From assembly GCA_964566965.1 (NCBI GenBank), contig CAZMKO010000016.1, positions 1 to 35,573 of the forward strand: DNA of 35,573 nt, in the 5' to 3' direction. Both the position numbers and the translations under genes were made by a program. The notes under the pieces are model-generated. The model was not told the origin of the DNA. It made no database searches and saw nothing but the letters and a program-made list of their open reading frames with translations. This document shows positions 14,255 to 23,427 of this stretch, in pieces. Source of the stretch: Oleiagrimonas sp964566965 (GTDB taxonomy: Bacteria > Pseudomonadota > Gammaproteobacteria > Xanthomonadales > Rhodanobacteraceae). Position 1 is the first letter of the stretch. Each line of letters begins with the position of its first letter.

Positions 14255-15553
14255 ATGCCGCGTTGGAAATCGCGTTGGAAAATCGTGCTGATCGTCGTCG
14301 TGGCGGTCATCATCGTTATTGTGGGGGTACGCGCCATGCAGGGCTCGGGATCGGGCGCCAAGCGTGGCGGCGGTTTCGGCCAGGGCGAGGGCGGCAAGCA
14401 GGCCCCGGTGCCGGTCACCGTGGTACCTGTGGAACAAAAGAGCGTGCCGCTGTACCTGACCGCGACCGGCACGGTGCAGGCTCTGAGCACGGTCAACGTC
14501 CGTCCCCAGGTGGGCGGCCAGTTGTTGAGCGTCAACTTCAAGGAGGGCCAGGAGGTCGAGAAGGGCGACGTGCTGGCCGAGATCGATCCGCGCACCTACA
14601 AGGCGGAGTACGACCAGGCGTTGTCGCGCATGCACAGCGACGAGGCGCAGCTGGCCACCGCGCGCGGCAACTACGAGCGCAGCAAGCAGCTGATCGCCAA
14701 GAACTACGTGTCGCAGCAGGATCTCAATACCCAGGGAAACACCGTCAAGCAGCTGGCGGCGACGGTGGCGGCCGACAAGGCCACGGTGGCCGATGCCAAG
14801 GTGAAGCTGGACTACACCAAGGTGCGTGCGCCGATCAGCGGCCTGGCCGGTATCCGCCAGGTGGACCCGGGCAATGTGCTGACCACCAGCGACGCCATCG
14901 TGTTGCTGACCCACGTGCATCCCATCAACGTGATGTTCTCGCTGCCGGCGCGTGATCTGGACCGGGTGCGCGCGCGCCAGGCCGAGGGCGAGTTGCCGGT
15001 GGTGGCCATGGATCGCACCGATGACCATGTGCTGGCCGAGGACGGGCGCCTGGTGGTGATCAACAACCGCATCGATCCGGACAGCGGCACCTTCACGCTG
15101 AAGTCGGAATTCCCCAACGAAGACACCGAGCTGTGGCCGGGCCAGTTCGTCAACGTGCGCATCAAGGTGAACACCGTGCATGACGGCCTGGTGATCCCGG
15201 TGCAGGCCGTGGAGCGTGGCCCGGACGGCGACTACGTGTACCTGCTGCAGCCGGACAACACGGTGAAGATGCAGCCGGTGGTGGTCGCCGGGGATGCCGA
15301 CGATACCCACGTATTGGTGGACAAGGGGCTGTCGGCGGGCCAGCGCGTGGTCACCGAGGGCCAGTTCCGTCTCAAGCCGGGCAGCAAGGTCAAGCCGCTG
15401 AAGCCGGGCGAGGTGCCGCCGGCGGCGTCCACCGAGAACCCGTTGGACCAGGATCGCCGCGGCGCCGACGAGAAGACCGACAAGACCGACAAGAAGAAGG
15501 ACGGCGCGTCCGGCGACAAGACCTCCGGCGACACGCAAGCCGCCACCCAGTGA
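14255..15553 (+). CDS. RND efflux periplasmic adaptor (MdtA/MuxA-like)
   Basis: 432 residues from ATG 14255, with GGAG 7 nt upstream. It is a membrane-fusion (adaptor) protein that joins an RND pump to an outer-membrane channel. The N-terminal anchor helix spans about residues 8-26. The lipoyl-like halves carry V-N-V-R-P-Q-V-G-G-Q-L and L-D-Y-T-K-V-R-A-P-I-S-G, on either side of a coiled-coil hairpin (about 105-180). Beta-barrel and membrane-proximal domains follow, with D-P-D-S-G-T-F-T-L-K and L-W-P-G-Q-F-V-N-V-R. The last 40 residues are a highly charged Lys/Asp/Gly tail without obvious structure. It leads an operon with the two permeases downstream. Similarity is greatest to the MdtA type; substrates cannot be read from sequence. 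Confidence 0.92.
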   Translation: MPRWKSRWKIVLIVVVAVIIVIVGVRAMQGSGSGAKRGGGFGQGEGGKQAPVPVTVVPVEQKSVPLYLTATGTVQALSTVNVRPQVGGQLLSVNFKEGQEVEKGDVLAEIDPRTYKAEYDQALSRMHSDEAQLATARGNYERSKQLIAKNYVSQQDLNTQGNTVKQLAATVAADKATVADAKVKLDYTKVRAPISGLAGIRQVDPGNVLTTSDAIVLLTHVHPINVMFSLPARDLDRVRARQAEGELPVVAMDRTDDHVLAEDGRLVVINNRIDPDSGTFTLKSEFPNEDTELWPGQFVNVRIKVNTVHDGLVIPVQAVERGPDGDYVYLLQPDNTVKMQPVVVAGDADDTHVLVDKGLSAGQRVVTEGQFRLKPGSKVKPLKPGEVPPAASTENPLDQDRRGADEKTDKTDKKKDGASGDKTSGDTQAATQ

Positions 15554-15623
15554 CCAAGACGCCGACCGCCGGCCGGCCATGACCGCCGGCGGTACCGGAA
15601 ACCATTTGCCAGCAGGAGCCCGC

Positions 15624-18600
15624 GTGGGCATTTCGACCATCTTCATCCGCCGACCGATTGCCACCTCGTTGCTGATGGTGGCGGTGTTGTTGCTGGGTAT
15701 CCTGGGGTATCGCCAGCTGCCGGTGTCGGCGCTGCCCAACGTGTCCGCGCCCACACTGGTGGTTACCACCAAATATCCGGGTGCCAGTGCCGATACCGTG
15801 GCCACCCTGGTGACCACGCCGCTGGAGCGCCAACTGGGGCAGATTTCCGGCATCACGATGATGAGCTCGGACTCCTCGGCCGGGCTGTCCACCATCGTGC
15901 TCAGCTTCGCCATGGATCACGACATCGACGTGGCCGCGCAGGACGTGCAATCGGCGTTGCGCTCGGCACGATTGCCGGGTTCGCTGCCGTACCCGCCGGT
16001 GTACAACCGGGTCAATCCGGCCGATGCGCCGATCATGACCCTGGTGATGACCTCCGACACGCAACCGCTGCGCGAGGTCAACCGCTACGCCGACTCGATC
16101 CTGGCGCAGAAGCTCTCGCAGGTGGACGGCGTGGGCCTGGTGTCGATCGCCGGCGACGTGCGCCCGGCGGTGCGCGTGCAGGTCAACCCGGCCAAGATCG
16201 GCAACATGGGCCTGACCATGGAGGACGTGCGCAGCGCGCTCACCCAGGCCAACGTCAACGCTGCCAAGGGTTCGCTCAACGGCAAGGTGCGCACCTATTC
16301 CATCGGCACCAACGACCAGCTCTCCAGCGCCGACGAGTACGCCGGCACCATCATCAGCTACAAGGACGGCGCGCCGGTCTATCTCAAGGACGTGGCCGAC
16401 GTTACCGACGGGGTGGAAAACGACCAGCTGGCGGCCTGGTCCGACGGCAAGCCGGCCGTGTTGCTGGACATCCGCCGCCAGCCCGGTGCCAACATCATCC
16501 AGACGGTGGAGAACATCCGCCGCATCATTCCCGAGCTGCGCAGCGTACTGCCTTCTTCGGTACACCTGAGCGTGTTCTCCGACCGCACGGTGACCATCCG
16601 CGCCTCGGTGGAGGACGTGCAGTTCACGCTGGTGCTGACCGTGCTGCTGGTGGTCGCGGTGATCTTCGTGTTCCTCAGACGGTTGTGGGCGACGCTGATT
16701 CCGTCGGTGGCGGTGCCGTTGTCGCTGCTGGGCACGTTCGGGGTGATGGCGTTCACCGGCATGTCGCTGGACAACCTGTCGCTGATGGCGCTCACCGTCG
16801 CCACCGGTTTCGTGGTCGATGATGCGATCGTGATGATCGAGAACATCGTGCGCTATATCGAGCAGGGCAAGAGCGGCCCCGAGGCGGCCGAGATCGGCGC
16901 CCGCGAGATCGGCTTCACGGTGGTCTCGCTGACCATCTCGCTGATCGCCGTGTTCCTGCCGCTGCTGCTGATGCCGGGCGTCACCGGGCGCCTGTTCCAC
17001 GAATTCGCCTGGGTGTTGTCGATCGCGGTGGCCATCTCGATGCTGGTGTCGTTGACGCTGACACCGATGATGTGCGCCTACCTGCTCAAGCCCGACCAGC
17101 TTCCCGAGGGCGACGACGCGCACGAGCGCCATGCGGCCGAGGGTCGGCGTACGTGGTGGGCACGCACCGTGGAGGTCTACGAGCATTCCCTGGACTGGGT
17201 GCTGGGCCATCAGCTGTTCACCATCGGCATCGCCGTGCTGGGCGTGGTGGTGACGGTGTGGCTGTACATCGCCATTCCCAAGGGCCTGCTGCCCGAGCAG
17301 GACACCGGTCTGGTGACCGGCGTGGTGCAGGCCGACGACAACATCTCGTTCCCGGCCATGGAAAAACGCGTGGCCCAGGTGGCTGAGGCGATCCGCGCCA
17401 ATCCGGCCGTGTCCGGGGTGTCGGCATTCATCGGCACCGGCTCGGTCAACCCGACGTTGAACCAGGGCCAGGTGTCCATTGTGCTGAAGAAGCGCAATGA
17501 GCGCGGTTCCCTGCACGACGTGCTGGCCAGCCTCAACCATGCGGTGGACGACATTCCCGGCGTGGCCCTGTTCCTGAAACCGGTGCAGGACATCACCCTG
17601 GACAATCGCGTGGCGGCGACCGAGTACCAGTACGCGATGAGCGACGTCAACACCGACGAGCTGGGCCAGTACGCCGACAAGATGACCCAGGCCATGCGCG
17701 AACTGCCCGAGATCACCGACGTGGGCAACAACCTGGCCAACAAGGGCCGCGCGCTGCACCTGGACATCGACCGCGACAAGGCCAGCCGCCTGGGCGTGCC
17801 CGTGCAGACCATCGACGACACGCTGTACGACGCCTTCGGTCAGCGCCAGATCTCGACCATCTTCACCCAGCTCAACCAGTACCGCGTGGTGCTGGAAGTG
17901 GCGCCGGAATACCGCAACCCCGGTTCGTTGATGAACCTGCTGCGCGTGCGCAGCAACGGCGGCGGCGCGCTGACCGGCACCAATGCCACCAGCTACGGCA
18001 TGCTGACCTCGTCCAACTCCTCCACCGCCACCGGGGTGGGACAGAGCAACACCGGCATCATCACCGGCGGCGGCGGCACCGTGCCGCTGTCGGTGCTGGC
18101 CTCCGCCACGGAAACCAACGCGCCGCTGGTGGTCAGCCACCAGAACCAGTTGCCGGCGGTGACCATCTCGTTCAACCTGGCGCCCGGCTACTCGCTGTCG
18201 GAGGCCATTGCCGCCGTGCACAAGCTGGAGTCGCAGATGGAACTGCCGCCGCAGGTGCGCGGGCAGTTCATCGGCAAGGCCGCCGAGTTCGCCGGCTCCA
18301 TGGGTGACGAGGTCCTGCTGTTGCTGGCCGCCATCGTGGTGATCTACATCGTGCTGGGCGTGCTTTACGAGAGCTACATCCATCCGTTGACCATCATTTC
18401 CACGTTGCCGCCGGCGGGTGTCGGCGCCCTGCTGGCGTTGATGATCTTCGGCATGGACCTGTCCATCGACGGCATCGTCGGCATCATTCTCCTGATCGGC
18501 ATCGTGAAGAAGAACGCGATTCTGATGATCGATTTCGCCATCGAGGCCAAGAACGCCGGCATGAACGCGCACGACGCCATCCGTCGCGCCTGCCTGCTGC

Positions 18601-18860
18601 GTTTCCGTCCCATCATGATGACCACCTTCGCGGCCCTGTTCGGTGCATTGCCGCTGGCCCTCGGCACCGGCATCGGCGCCGAATTGCGCCGTCCGCTGGG
18701 CGTGGCCATCGTCGGCGGCCTGCTGCTGTCGCAGCTGGTGACGCTGTACACCACGCCGGTGATCTACCTGTACATGGAACGCTTCTCCGACTGGGTCGGC
18801 GCCCACCGCGCGCGCCGCGAACGCCAGCGCCTCGAGATCGAGGATGGAGGAGCGGCGTGA
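15624..18860 (+). CDS. RND efflux permease subunit, MdtB/MuxB-like
   Basis: 1078 residues from GTG 15624 (MGISTIFIRRPIATSLLMVA), with CAGGAG 6 nt upstream; an in-frame ATG at 15579 is less likely. It is a twelve-helix proton-driven drug-efflux permease of the inner membrane. The proton-relay Asp pair is D399-D400 in F-V-V-D-D-A-I-V-M-I-E-N, and F-I-R-R-P-I-A-T-S opens the first helix. An RND C-terminal half follows with L-L-I-G-I-V-K-K-N-A-I-L-M-I-D. An unusual Gly/Ser/Thr/Asn-rich insert of about 40 residues lies at about 777-818, in the second periplasmic half. The order adaptor-permease-permease matches mdtABC/muxABC, where the two permeases form a mixed trimer. Confidence 0.92.
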   Translation: MGISTIFIRRPIATSLLMVAVLLLGILGYRQLPVSALPNVSAPTLVVTTKYPGASADTVATLVTTPLERQLGQISGITMMSSDSSAGLSTIVLSFAMDHDIDVAAQDVQSALRSARLPGSLPYPPVYNRVNPADAPIMTLVMTSDTQPLREVNRYADSILAQKLSQVDGVGLVSIAGDVRPAVRVQVNPAKIGNMGLTMEDVRSALTQANVNAAKGSLNGKVRTYSIGTNDQLSSADEYAGTIISYKDGAPVYLKDVADVTDGVENDQLAAWSDGKPAVLLDIRRQPGANIIQTVENIRRIIPELRSVLPSSVHLSVFSDRTVTIRASVEDVQFTLVLTVLLVVAVIFVFLRRLWATLIPSVAVPLSLLGTFGVMAFTGMSLDNLSLMALTVATGFVVDDAIVMIENIVRYIEQGKSGPEAAEIGAREIGFTVVSLTISLIAVFLPLLLMPGVTGRLFHEFAWVLSIAVAISMLVSLTLTPMMCAYLLKPDQLPEGDDAHERHAAEGRRTWWARTVEVYEHSLDWVLGHQLFTIGIAVLGVVVTVWLYIAIPKGLLPEQDTGLVTGVVQADDNISFPAMEKRVAQVAEAIRANPAVSGVSAFIGTGSVNPTLNQGQVSIVLKKRNERGSLHDVLASLNHAVDDIPGVALFLKPVQDITLDNRVAATEYQYAMSDVNTDELGQYADKMTQAMRELPEITDVGNNLANKGRALHLDIDRDKASRLGVPVQTIDDTLYDAFGQRQISTIFTQLNQYRVVLEVAPEYRNPGSLMNLLRVRSNGGGALTGTNATSYGMLTSSNSSTATGVGQSNTGIITGGGGTVPLSVLASATETNAPLVVSHQNQLPAVTISFNLAPGYSLSEAIAAVHKLESQMELPPQVRGQFIGKAAEFAGSMGDEVLLLLAAIVVIYIVLGVLYESYIHPLTIISTLPPAGVGALLALMIFGMDLSIDGIVGIILLIGIVKKNAILMIDFAIEAKNAGMNAHDAIRRACLLRFRPIMMTTFAALFGALPLALGTGIGAELRRPLGVAIVGGLLLSQLVTLYTTPVIYLYMERFSDWVGAHRARRERQRLEIEDGGAA

Positions 18861-19005
18861 AGCGGGATAGATCGGGAGTGCAGGGCGTTGCTGGGTGTGG
18901 GGTTGGTGGTGCGGGATCCGGGACCCGACTACCAGGTCACCGGTATTGCCAGAATGCAGGCCCGGCACGCGCGCTTGAATCACCAGCATACGGCGACCGC
19001 GCACC
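18861..19005. repeat. Spacer between RND genes with two heptamer units
   Basis: The spacer between the two permease genes contains GGGATCC GGGACCC (18913-18926), two adjacent units of the heptamer repeat found around gspG and gspH. The rest shows no gene. The second permease's ribosome-binding site is weak (no clear GGAG). Confidence 0.5.
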
Positions 19006-22000
19006 ATGAACATCGCCGCCCCCTTCATCCGCCGCCCCATCGGCACCTCGCTGCTGGCTGCGGGACTGCTGGCCATCGGTGCCATCTGCTATGCGCTGCT
19101 GGGTATCAGCGCACTGCCGCAGATGTCGTTTCCGGCCATCTTCGTGACCGCCAGTCAGCCGGGTGCCGACGCCAGCACCATGGCTTCGACCGTGGCCGCG
19201 CCGCTGGAGCGCCACCTCGGCCAGGTGCCGGGGCTGGACCGCATGTTCTCGCGCAGTTCCGAGGGCAGCACGTTCGTGTTCCTGATGTTCCGCGACGGCG
19301 TGAATGTGGATGACGCGGCCAATACGGTGCAGGCGGCGCTGAATGCCGCGCAGTCGGATCTTCCCTCGGGGCTGAGCGCGCCTCCCAGTTATCGCAAGGC
19401 CAACCCCAACAACGATCCGGTGCTGCAGTTGGCGGTCACCTCCGACACCGAGCCGCTGGCCAAGATCTACGAGAGTGCCGACACGCTGCTGAAACCGCGT
19501 CTGTCGCAGTTGCCGGGGGTGGCTTCGGTGGATGTGTCGGGCAGTGCGCAGCCGTCGGTGCGTGTGGATGTCAACCTGCATGCGCTCAACGCCATGGGCC
19601 TGACCTCCAACCAGTTGCGCAACGCGTTGCGCGCCGCCAACGTCACCTCGCCCAAGGGCTTTCTCAGCGACGGCCACACCACCATGGCGGTGACGGCCAA
19701 CGACCAGTTGGAGACGGCGGCGGATTTCGGCAATCTGGTGGTCGCCGTGCAAAACGGCAGTCCGGTGTATCTCAAGGACGTGGCAGACGTCTACCAGGGG
19801 GCCGAGGACAACTACCAGGCGGCGTATTTCAATGGCCAGCCGTCGATCGGTCTGGACATCTTCAAGCGGCCTGAGGCCAACGTCATTTCCGCCGTCGAGC
19901 GTATCAAGCAGGAGCTGCCGCTGCTGCGCGACCTGCTGCCGCCGGGCACTCACCTGACCGCCTACTACGACGGCACGCCGACCATCCGCGATTCGGTCAA
20001 CGAGGTGCAGATCACGCTGCTGATCAGCCTGGGCATGGTGGTGCTGACCATGGCCTTCTTCCTGCGCCGTCTGGCGCCGACGCTGATCGCCGCCACCGCC
20101 GTGCCGCTGTCGCTGGCCGGCGCCTTCGTGGTGATGTACATGCTGGACTACACGCTGGACAACATGTCGTTGCTGGCGCTGGTGATCGCCATCAGTTTCG
20201 TGGTCGACGACGCCATCGTGGTAATCGAGAACATCATCCGCCACATCGATGCCGGCAAGTCGCGCCTGCAGGCCACGCTGGACGGCGCGCGCGAGATCGG
20301 GTTCACCATCGTGTCCATCACCGCCTCGCTGATCGCGGTGTTCATCCCGCTGTTGTTCGCCAGCGGCATGATCGGCGGGTTTTTCCGTGAATTCACCGTC
20401 ACCCTGATCGCCGCCATCTTCGTTTCGGCGGTGGTCTCGCTGACGCTGACGCCCTCGTTGTGCGGGCAGTTCCTCAACCGGCCGCGCAAGCGCGAAGTGT
20501 CGCGCGCCGGGCGCGCGCTGGACCGTTTCCACGCCGGCATGCTGGGCCTGTACCGGCGCACCCTGGACCTGACCCTGCGTCATCCGCTGTGGCTGGCGTT
20601 GACGCCGCTGGCGCTGATCTTCGCCACGGTGTTCCTGTTCGGCATCGTCAAGGGCGGCTTCTTCCCGCCCCAGGACACCGGCCTGATCTGGGGCCGGGTC
20701 ACGGCCGGTACCACGCTGTCGTTCGAGGACATGAAGGTGCGCCAGGAGCGCATCACCGACATGATCCTGGCCGACCCGGCGGTGGAATTCGTCGGTTCGC
20801 GTCTGGGCTCGCGCCGTGGCAGCGCCAGCGGTTCGTTCAGCATCCAGCTCAAGCCGCGCGGTCAGGGCCGCACGCAAAGCACGCAGCAGGTGCTGGCGCG
20901 GATGTCCAAGAAGGCCGAGCAATACGCCGGCCTTTCGTTGCGCTTGCGCGCGCACCAGGATTTGCCCAGTGGCGGCCGCGGCACCAGCCAGGGCGCGCAA
21001 TACAGCATCTCGCTGAAAGGCGACAGCTCCGAGGAGCTGCAGGAATGGCTGCCCCGGTTGCAGGCCGAGCTGAAGAAGAACCCCATGCTCACCGACGTCG
21101 GCACCGACGTGGATGATGCCGGCCTGCGTCAGAACATCGTCGTGGACCGGGACAAGGCCTCGCGCCTGGGCGTCAGCGTGGCGTCGGTGGACGACGCGTT
21201 GTACAACGCCTTCGGCCAGCGCCAGGTCTCGACCATTCATTCGGGTATCCACGAATACACCGTGGTGGTCGGCGCGCTGCCGCAGCAGTCGGCCACGCCG
21301 GCGGCACTGGACCACGTCTACGTGCAGACCAACAAGGGCACGATGATCCCGATTTCGGCCGTGGCCCACCAGGAGTCGGGCCTGGCGCCGACCTCGATCA
21401 GCCACGAGAACCAGTTCACCACCATGGATCTCAGTTTCAACCTGGCGCCCGGCATCAGCATGGGCCAGGCCATGGGCGAGATCCAGAAGACCATCGGTGA
21501 CATGCGCATGCCGGGTTCCATCCGTACCGATTTCGGCAGCGGGTTCCGGCGTTTCCAGGAAGCGCAGGGCACCATGCCGTTGCTGTTGCTGGCAGCCGTG
21601 TTCGCGGTGTACGTGGTGCTGGGCATGCTCTACGAGAGCCTGATCCACCCGGTCACGATCCTGTCCACCCTGCCGTCGGCGGGTGTGGGGGCGCTGCTGG
21701 CGCTGGTGATCACCGGCACCGAATTGTCCATCGTGGCGGACATGGCGCTGGTGCTCCTGATCGGTCTGGTGAAAAAGAACGCGATCATGATGATCGATTT
21801 CGCACTGGTGCGACAGCGCAGCGGCATGACGCCCCATGACGCCATCCGCGAGGCCTGTCTGGTGCGTTTCCGCCCGATCATGATGACCACCATGGTGGCC
21901 ATCCTGGCGGCGTTGCCGCTGGCCATCGGCATGGGCACCGGCGCCGAACTGCGCCGTCCGCTGGGCATCGCGTTGATCGGCGGTTTGCTGTTCTCGCAGG

Positions 22001-22122
22001 CGATGACGCTGCTGAGCACGCCGGCGCTGTACCTGGTGTTCGGCTGCCTGGGCGAGCGTTGGAAGGCCCGGCGCGAGCGGCGTCGCCAGCGCCGGGTGGC
22101 GGTGCGGCATTCGGCGGGGTGA
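19006..22122 (+). CDS. RND efflux permease subunit, MdtC/MuxC-like
   Basis: 1038 residues beginning MNIAAPFIRRPIGTSLLAAG. It is a second RND permease, paralogous to the one upstream. The proton-relay pair is D401-D402 in F-V-V-D-D-A-I-V-V-I-E-N, and the C-terminal repeat carries L-L-I-G-L-V-K-K-N-A-I-M-M-I-D. It lacks the 40-residue insert of its neighbour. It probably forms a heterotrimer with the upstream permease, as MdtB2C does in Escherichia coli (known for that family, inferred here). No outer-membrane factor gene follows, so the pump must use a channel encoded elsewhere. Confidence 0.92.
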   Translation: MNIAAPFIRRPIGTSLLAAGLLAIGAICYALLGISALPQMSFPAIFVTASQPGADASTMASTVAAPLERHLGQVPGLDRMFSRSSEGSTFVFLMFRDGVNVDDAANTVQAALNAAQSDLPSGLSAPPSYRKANPNNDPVLQLAVTSDTEPLAKIYESADTLLKPRLSQLPGVASVDVSGSAQPSVRVDVNLHALNAMGLTSNQLRNALRAANVTSPKGFLSDGHTTMAVTANDQLETAADFGNLVVAVQNGSPVYLKDVADVYQGAEDNYQAAYFNGQPSIGLDIFKRPEANVISAVERIKQELPLLRDLLPPGTHLTAYYDGTPTIRDSVNEVQITLLISLGMVVLTMAFFLRRLAPTLIAATAVPLSLAGAFVVMYMLDYTLDNMSLLALVIAISFVVDDAIVVIENIIRHIDAGKSRLQATLDGAREIGFTIVSITASLIAVFIPLLFASGMIGGFFREFTVTLIAAIFVSAVVSLTLTPSLCGQFLNRPRKREVSRAGRALDRFHAGMLGLYRRTLDLTLRHPLWLALTPLALIFATVFLFGIVKGGFFPPQDTGLIWGRVTAGTTLSFEDMKVRQERITDMILADPAVEFVGSRLGSRRGSASGSFSIQLKPRGQGRTQSTQQVLARMSKKAEQYAGLSLRLRAHQDLPSGGRGTSQGAQYSISLKGDSSEELQEWLPRLQAELKKNPMLTDVGTDVDDAGLRQNIVVDRDKASRLGVSVASVDDALYNAFGQRQVSTIHSGIHEYTVVVGALPQQSATPAALDHVYVQTNKGTMIPISAVAHQESGLAPTSISHENQFTTMDLSFNLAPGISMGQAMGEIQKTIGDMRMPGSIRTDFGSGFRRFQEAQGTMPLLLLAAVFAVYVVLGMLYESLIHPVTILSTLPSAGVGALLALVITGTELSIVADMALVLLIGLVKKNAIMMIDFALVRQRSGMTPHDAIREACLVRFRPIMMTTMVAILAALPLAIGMGTGAELRRPLGIALIGGLLFSQAMTLLSTPALYLVFGCLGERWKARRERRRQRRVAVRHSAG

Positions 22123-22506
22123 CTGGTGGGGTTTTTGGGGCGGCCTGCGGTCAGGGGGCATGGCAGCACGGCTGTTGACTGTCCGCCTGGCGGCGGTATC
22201 GCGCCCTGCGGGCGCTCGTTCATTTCTCTCGCTTGCCCGAAGAAACGAGCCAAAGAGAGAGGCGCCCCGTAGGTCAGCCCACACCACGCCATACGTTGTC
22301 TTTTTTGCAGGAGCGGCCCATGGCCGCGATCCGATCTTGCCGCAAACCACGCGATTTCCCGCATCACCGGTTCGCCTGCAGGGCAGGCTCCTACGCGTGG
22401 GCATCATTGGCACCCCATCGCTGGTGCTGGCGTTTGGGGCCCCTCGGCAGGCGGATAATCAATCAACCGTCGCACGACATGGCCGCAGGCCGCCCGGGAA
22501 AACACC
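22123..22506. other. 384-nt gap between RND operon and rhamnose genes
   Basis: No gene seen. It is filled by dispersed-repeat-like sequence: a block at 22200-22268 (CGCCCTGCGGGCGCTCGTTC, then ATTTCTCTCGCTTGCCCGAA, then AACGAGCCAAAGAGAGAGGC) and an inverted composite REP element at 22310-22392. The convergent genes on either side end here. Confidence 0.6.
22310..22392. repeat. Composite REP-like element, copy C (inverted)
   Basis: Reverse orientation of copies A and B: the palindrome GGAGCGGCCCATGGCCGCGA at 22310-22331, then the linker (TTGCCGCAAACCACGCGATT, then TCCCGCATCACCGGTTCGCC) and a closing CAGGCTCCTAC. The linker is recognisably the same as in A and B but more diverged. Confidence 0.7.
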
Positions 22507-23427
22507 TCAGGACGCCAACGATGCCAACACGGCATCCAAACCAACCTCCCATGCCGGCAGCGCGACATCAAACGCGCCACGCAGGTGCGAGGTATCCAGT
22601 ACCGACCAGGCCGGCCGCGCCGCGGGAGTGGGGTAGTCGGCGCTGGTGATGGCTTCGACCGTGACCGGGTGGTCGATGAGGCCGAGTTCGCGGGCACGAC
22701 GCATGATGGCGCGGGCAAAGCCGCACCAGGTGGTCTGGCCCTCGGCGACCAGGTGGTAGGTACCGGCGTGTGCGGTGCGGGTGCGTCGGGGCATGGGCAG
22801 CCACTGGCGCAGCACCTCGGCGGTGACGTCGGCGATCAGGCCGGCCGGCGTGGGGGTGCCGTGCTGGTCGTCGACTACGCGCAGGCGGTCGCGTTCGGTG
22901 GCCAGGCGCAGCATGCTGGCCAGGAAGTTGTGTCCGTGCGCGGCGTACACCCATGCGGTGCGGAACACCAGGTGGGTGGCGCCGCTGTCGCGTACGGCAT
23001 GTTCGCCACTCAGTTTGCTGGTGCCGTAGACGCCCAGAGGTGCGGTGGCGTCGTCTTCGCGGCGCGGGCGCGGGTGTCGGCCGTCGAAGACGTAGTCGGT
23101 GGAGTAGTGCACCAGCGGCGTGTCATGGGTGGCGGCCCATTCAGCCATGACCCGCACCGCTTCGGCGTTGATGCGACGGGCCAGTGCCGGTTCGCTCTCG
23201 GCACGGTCCACCGCCGTGTAGGCGGCGGCGTTGACGATGACGTCGGGGTGCAGGCGATCGAGCAGGGCGGGGAGTGTGGCCGGTCGGGACAGGTCCGCGG
23301 CCTCGCCGTCGCGGCCATCGGCAAGGTGGCCGTCACGGCTGCTGGCCACGATCTCGCCCAGCGGCGCCAGTGCGCGGCGCAGTTCGCGCCCGACCTGGCC
23401 GTTGGCGCCGGTGATCAGGAACCTCAT
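22507..23427 (-). CDS. rfbD: dTDP-4-dehydrorhamnose reductase
   Basis: 306 residues. It catalyses the last step of dTDP-L-rhamnose synthesis, NAD(P)H-dependent reduction of dTDP-4-dehydrorhamnose. It is an extended SDR protein: nucleotide-binding I-T-G-A-N-G-Q-V-G-R-E-L at the N-terminus, N-A-A-A-Y-T-A-V-D-x-A-E, the S-T-D-Y-V-F-D-G segment, catalytic Y-G-T-S-K, and V-D-D-Q-H-G-T-P-T. The ATG at 23427 overlaps the rfbC stop (ATGA). It is the last gene of the operon. Rhamnose made here probably feeds lipopolysaccharide O-antigen or another surface polysaccharide. Confidence 0.94.
   Translation of the reverse strand: MRFLITGANGQVGRELRRALAPLGEIVASSRDGHLADGRDGEAADLSRPATLPALLDRLHPDVIVNAAAYTAVDRAESEPALARRINAEAVRVMAEWAATHDTPLVHYSTDYVFDGRHPRPRREDDATAPLGVYGTSKLSGEHAVRDSGATHLVFRTAWVYAAHGHNFLASMLRLATERDRLRVVDDQHGTPTPAGLIADVTAEVLRQWLPMPRRTRTAHAGTYHLVAEGQTTWCGFARAIMRRARELGLIDHPVTVEAITSADYPTPAARPAWSVLDTSHLRGAFDVALPAWEVGLDAVLASLAS

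Noticed and set aside
15390..19085. A 1231-codon open frame on the minus strand opposite the adaptor and first RND permease
   Set aside because: Its His/Gln/Arg/Gly-rich translation has no domain, and the plus strand encodes clear RND proteins. Long antisense frames are expected in GC-rich DNA with strong third-position bias.
18937..22413. A 1158-codon open frame on the minus strand opposite the second RND permease
   Set aside because: Same reason: shadow of a highly biased real gene, with low-complexity translation.
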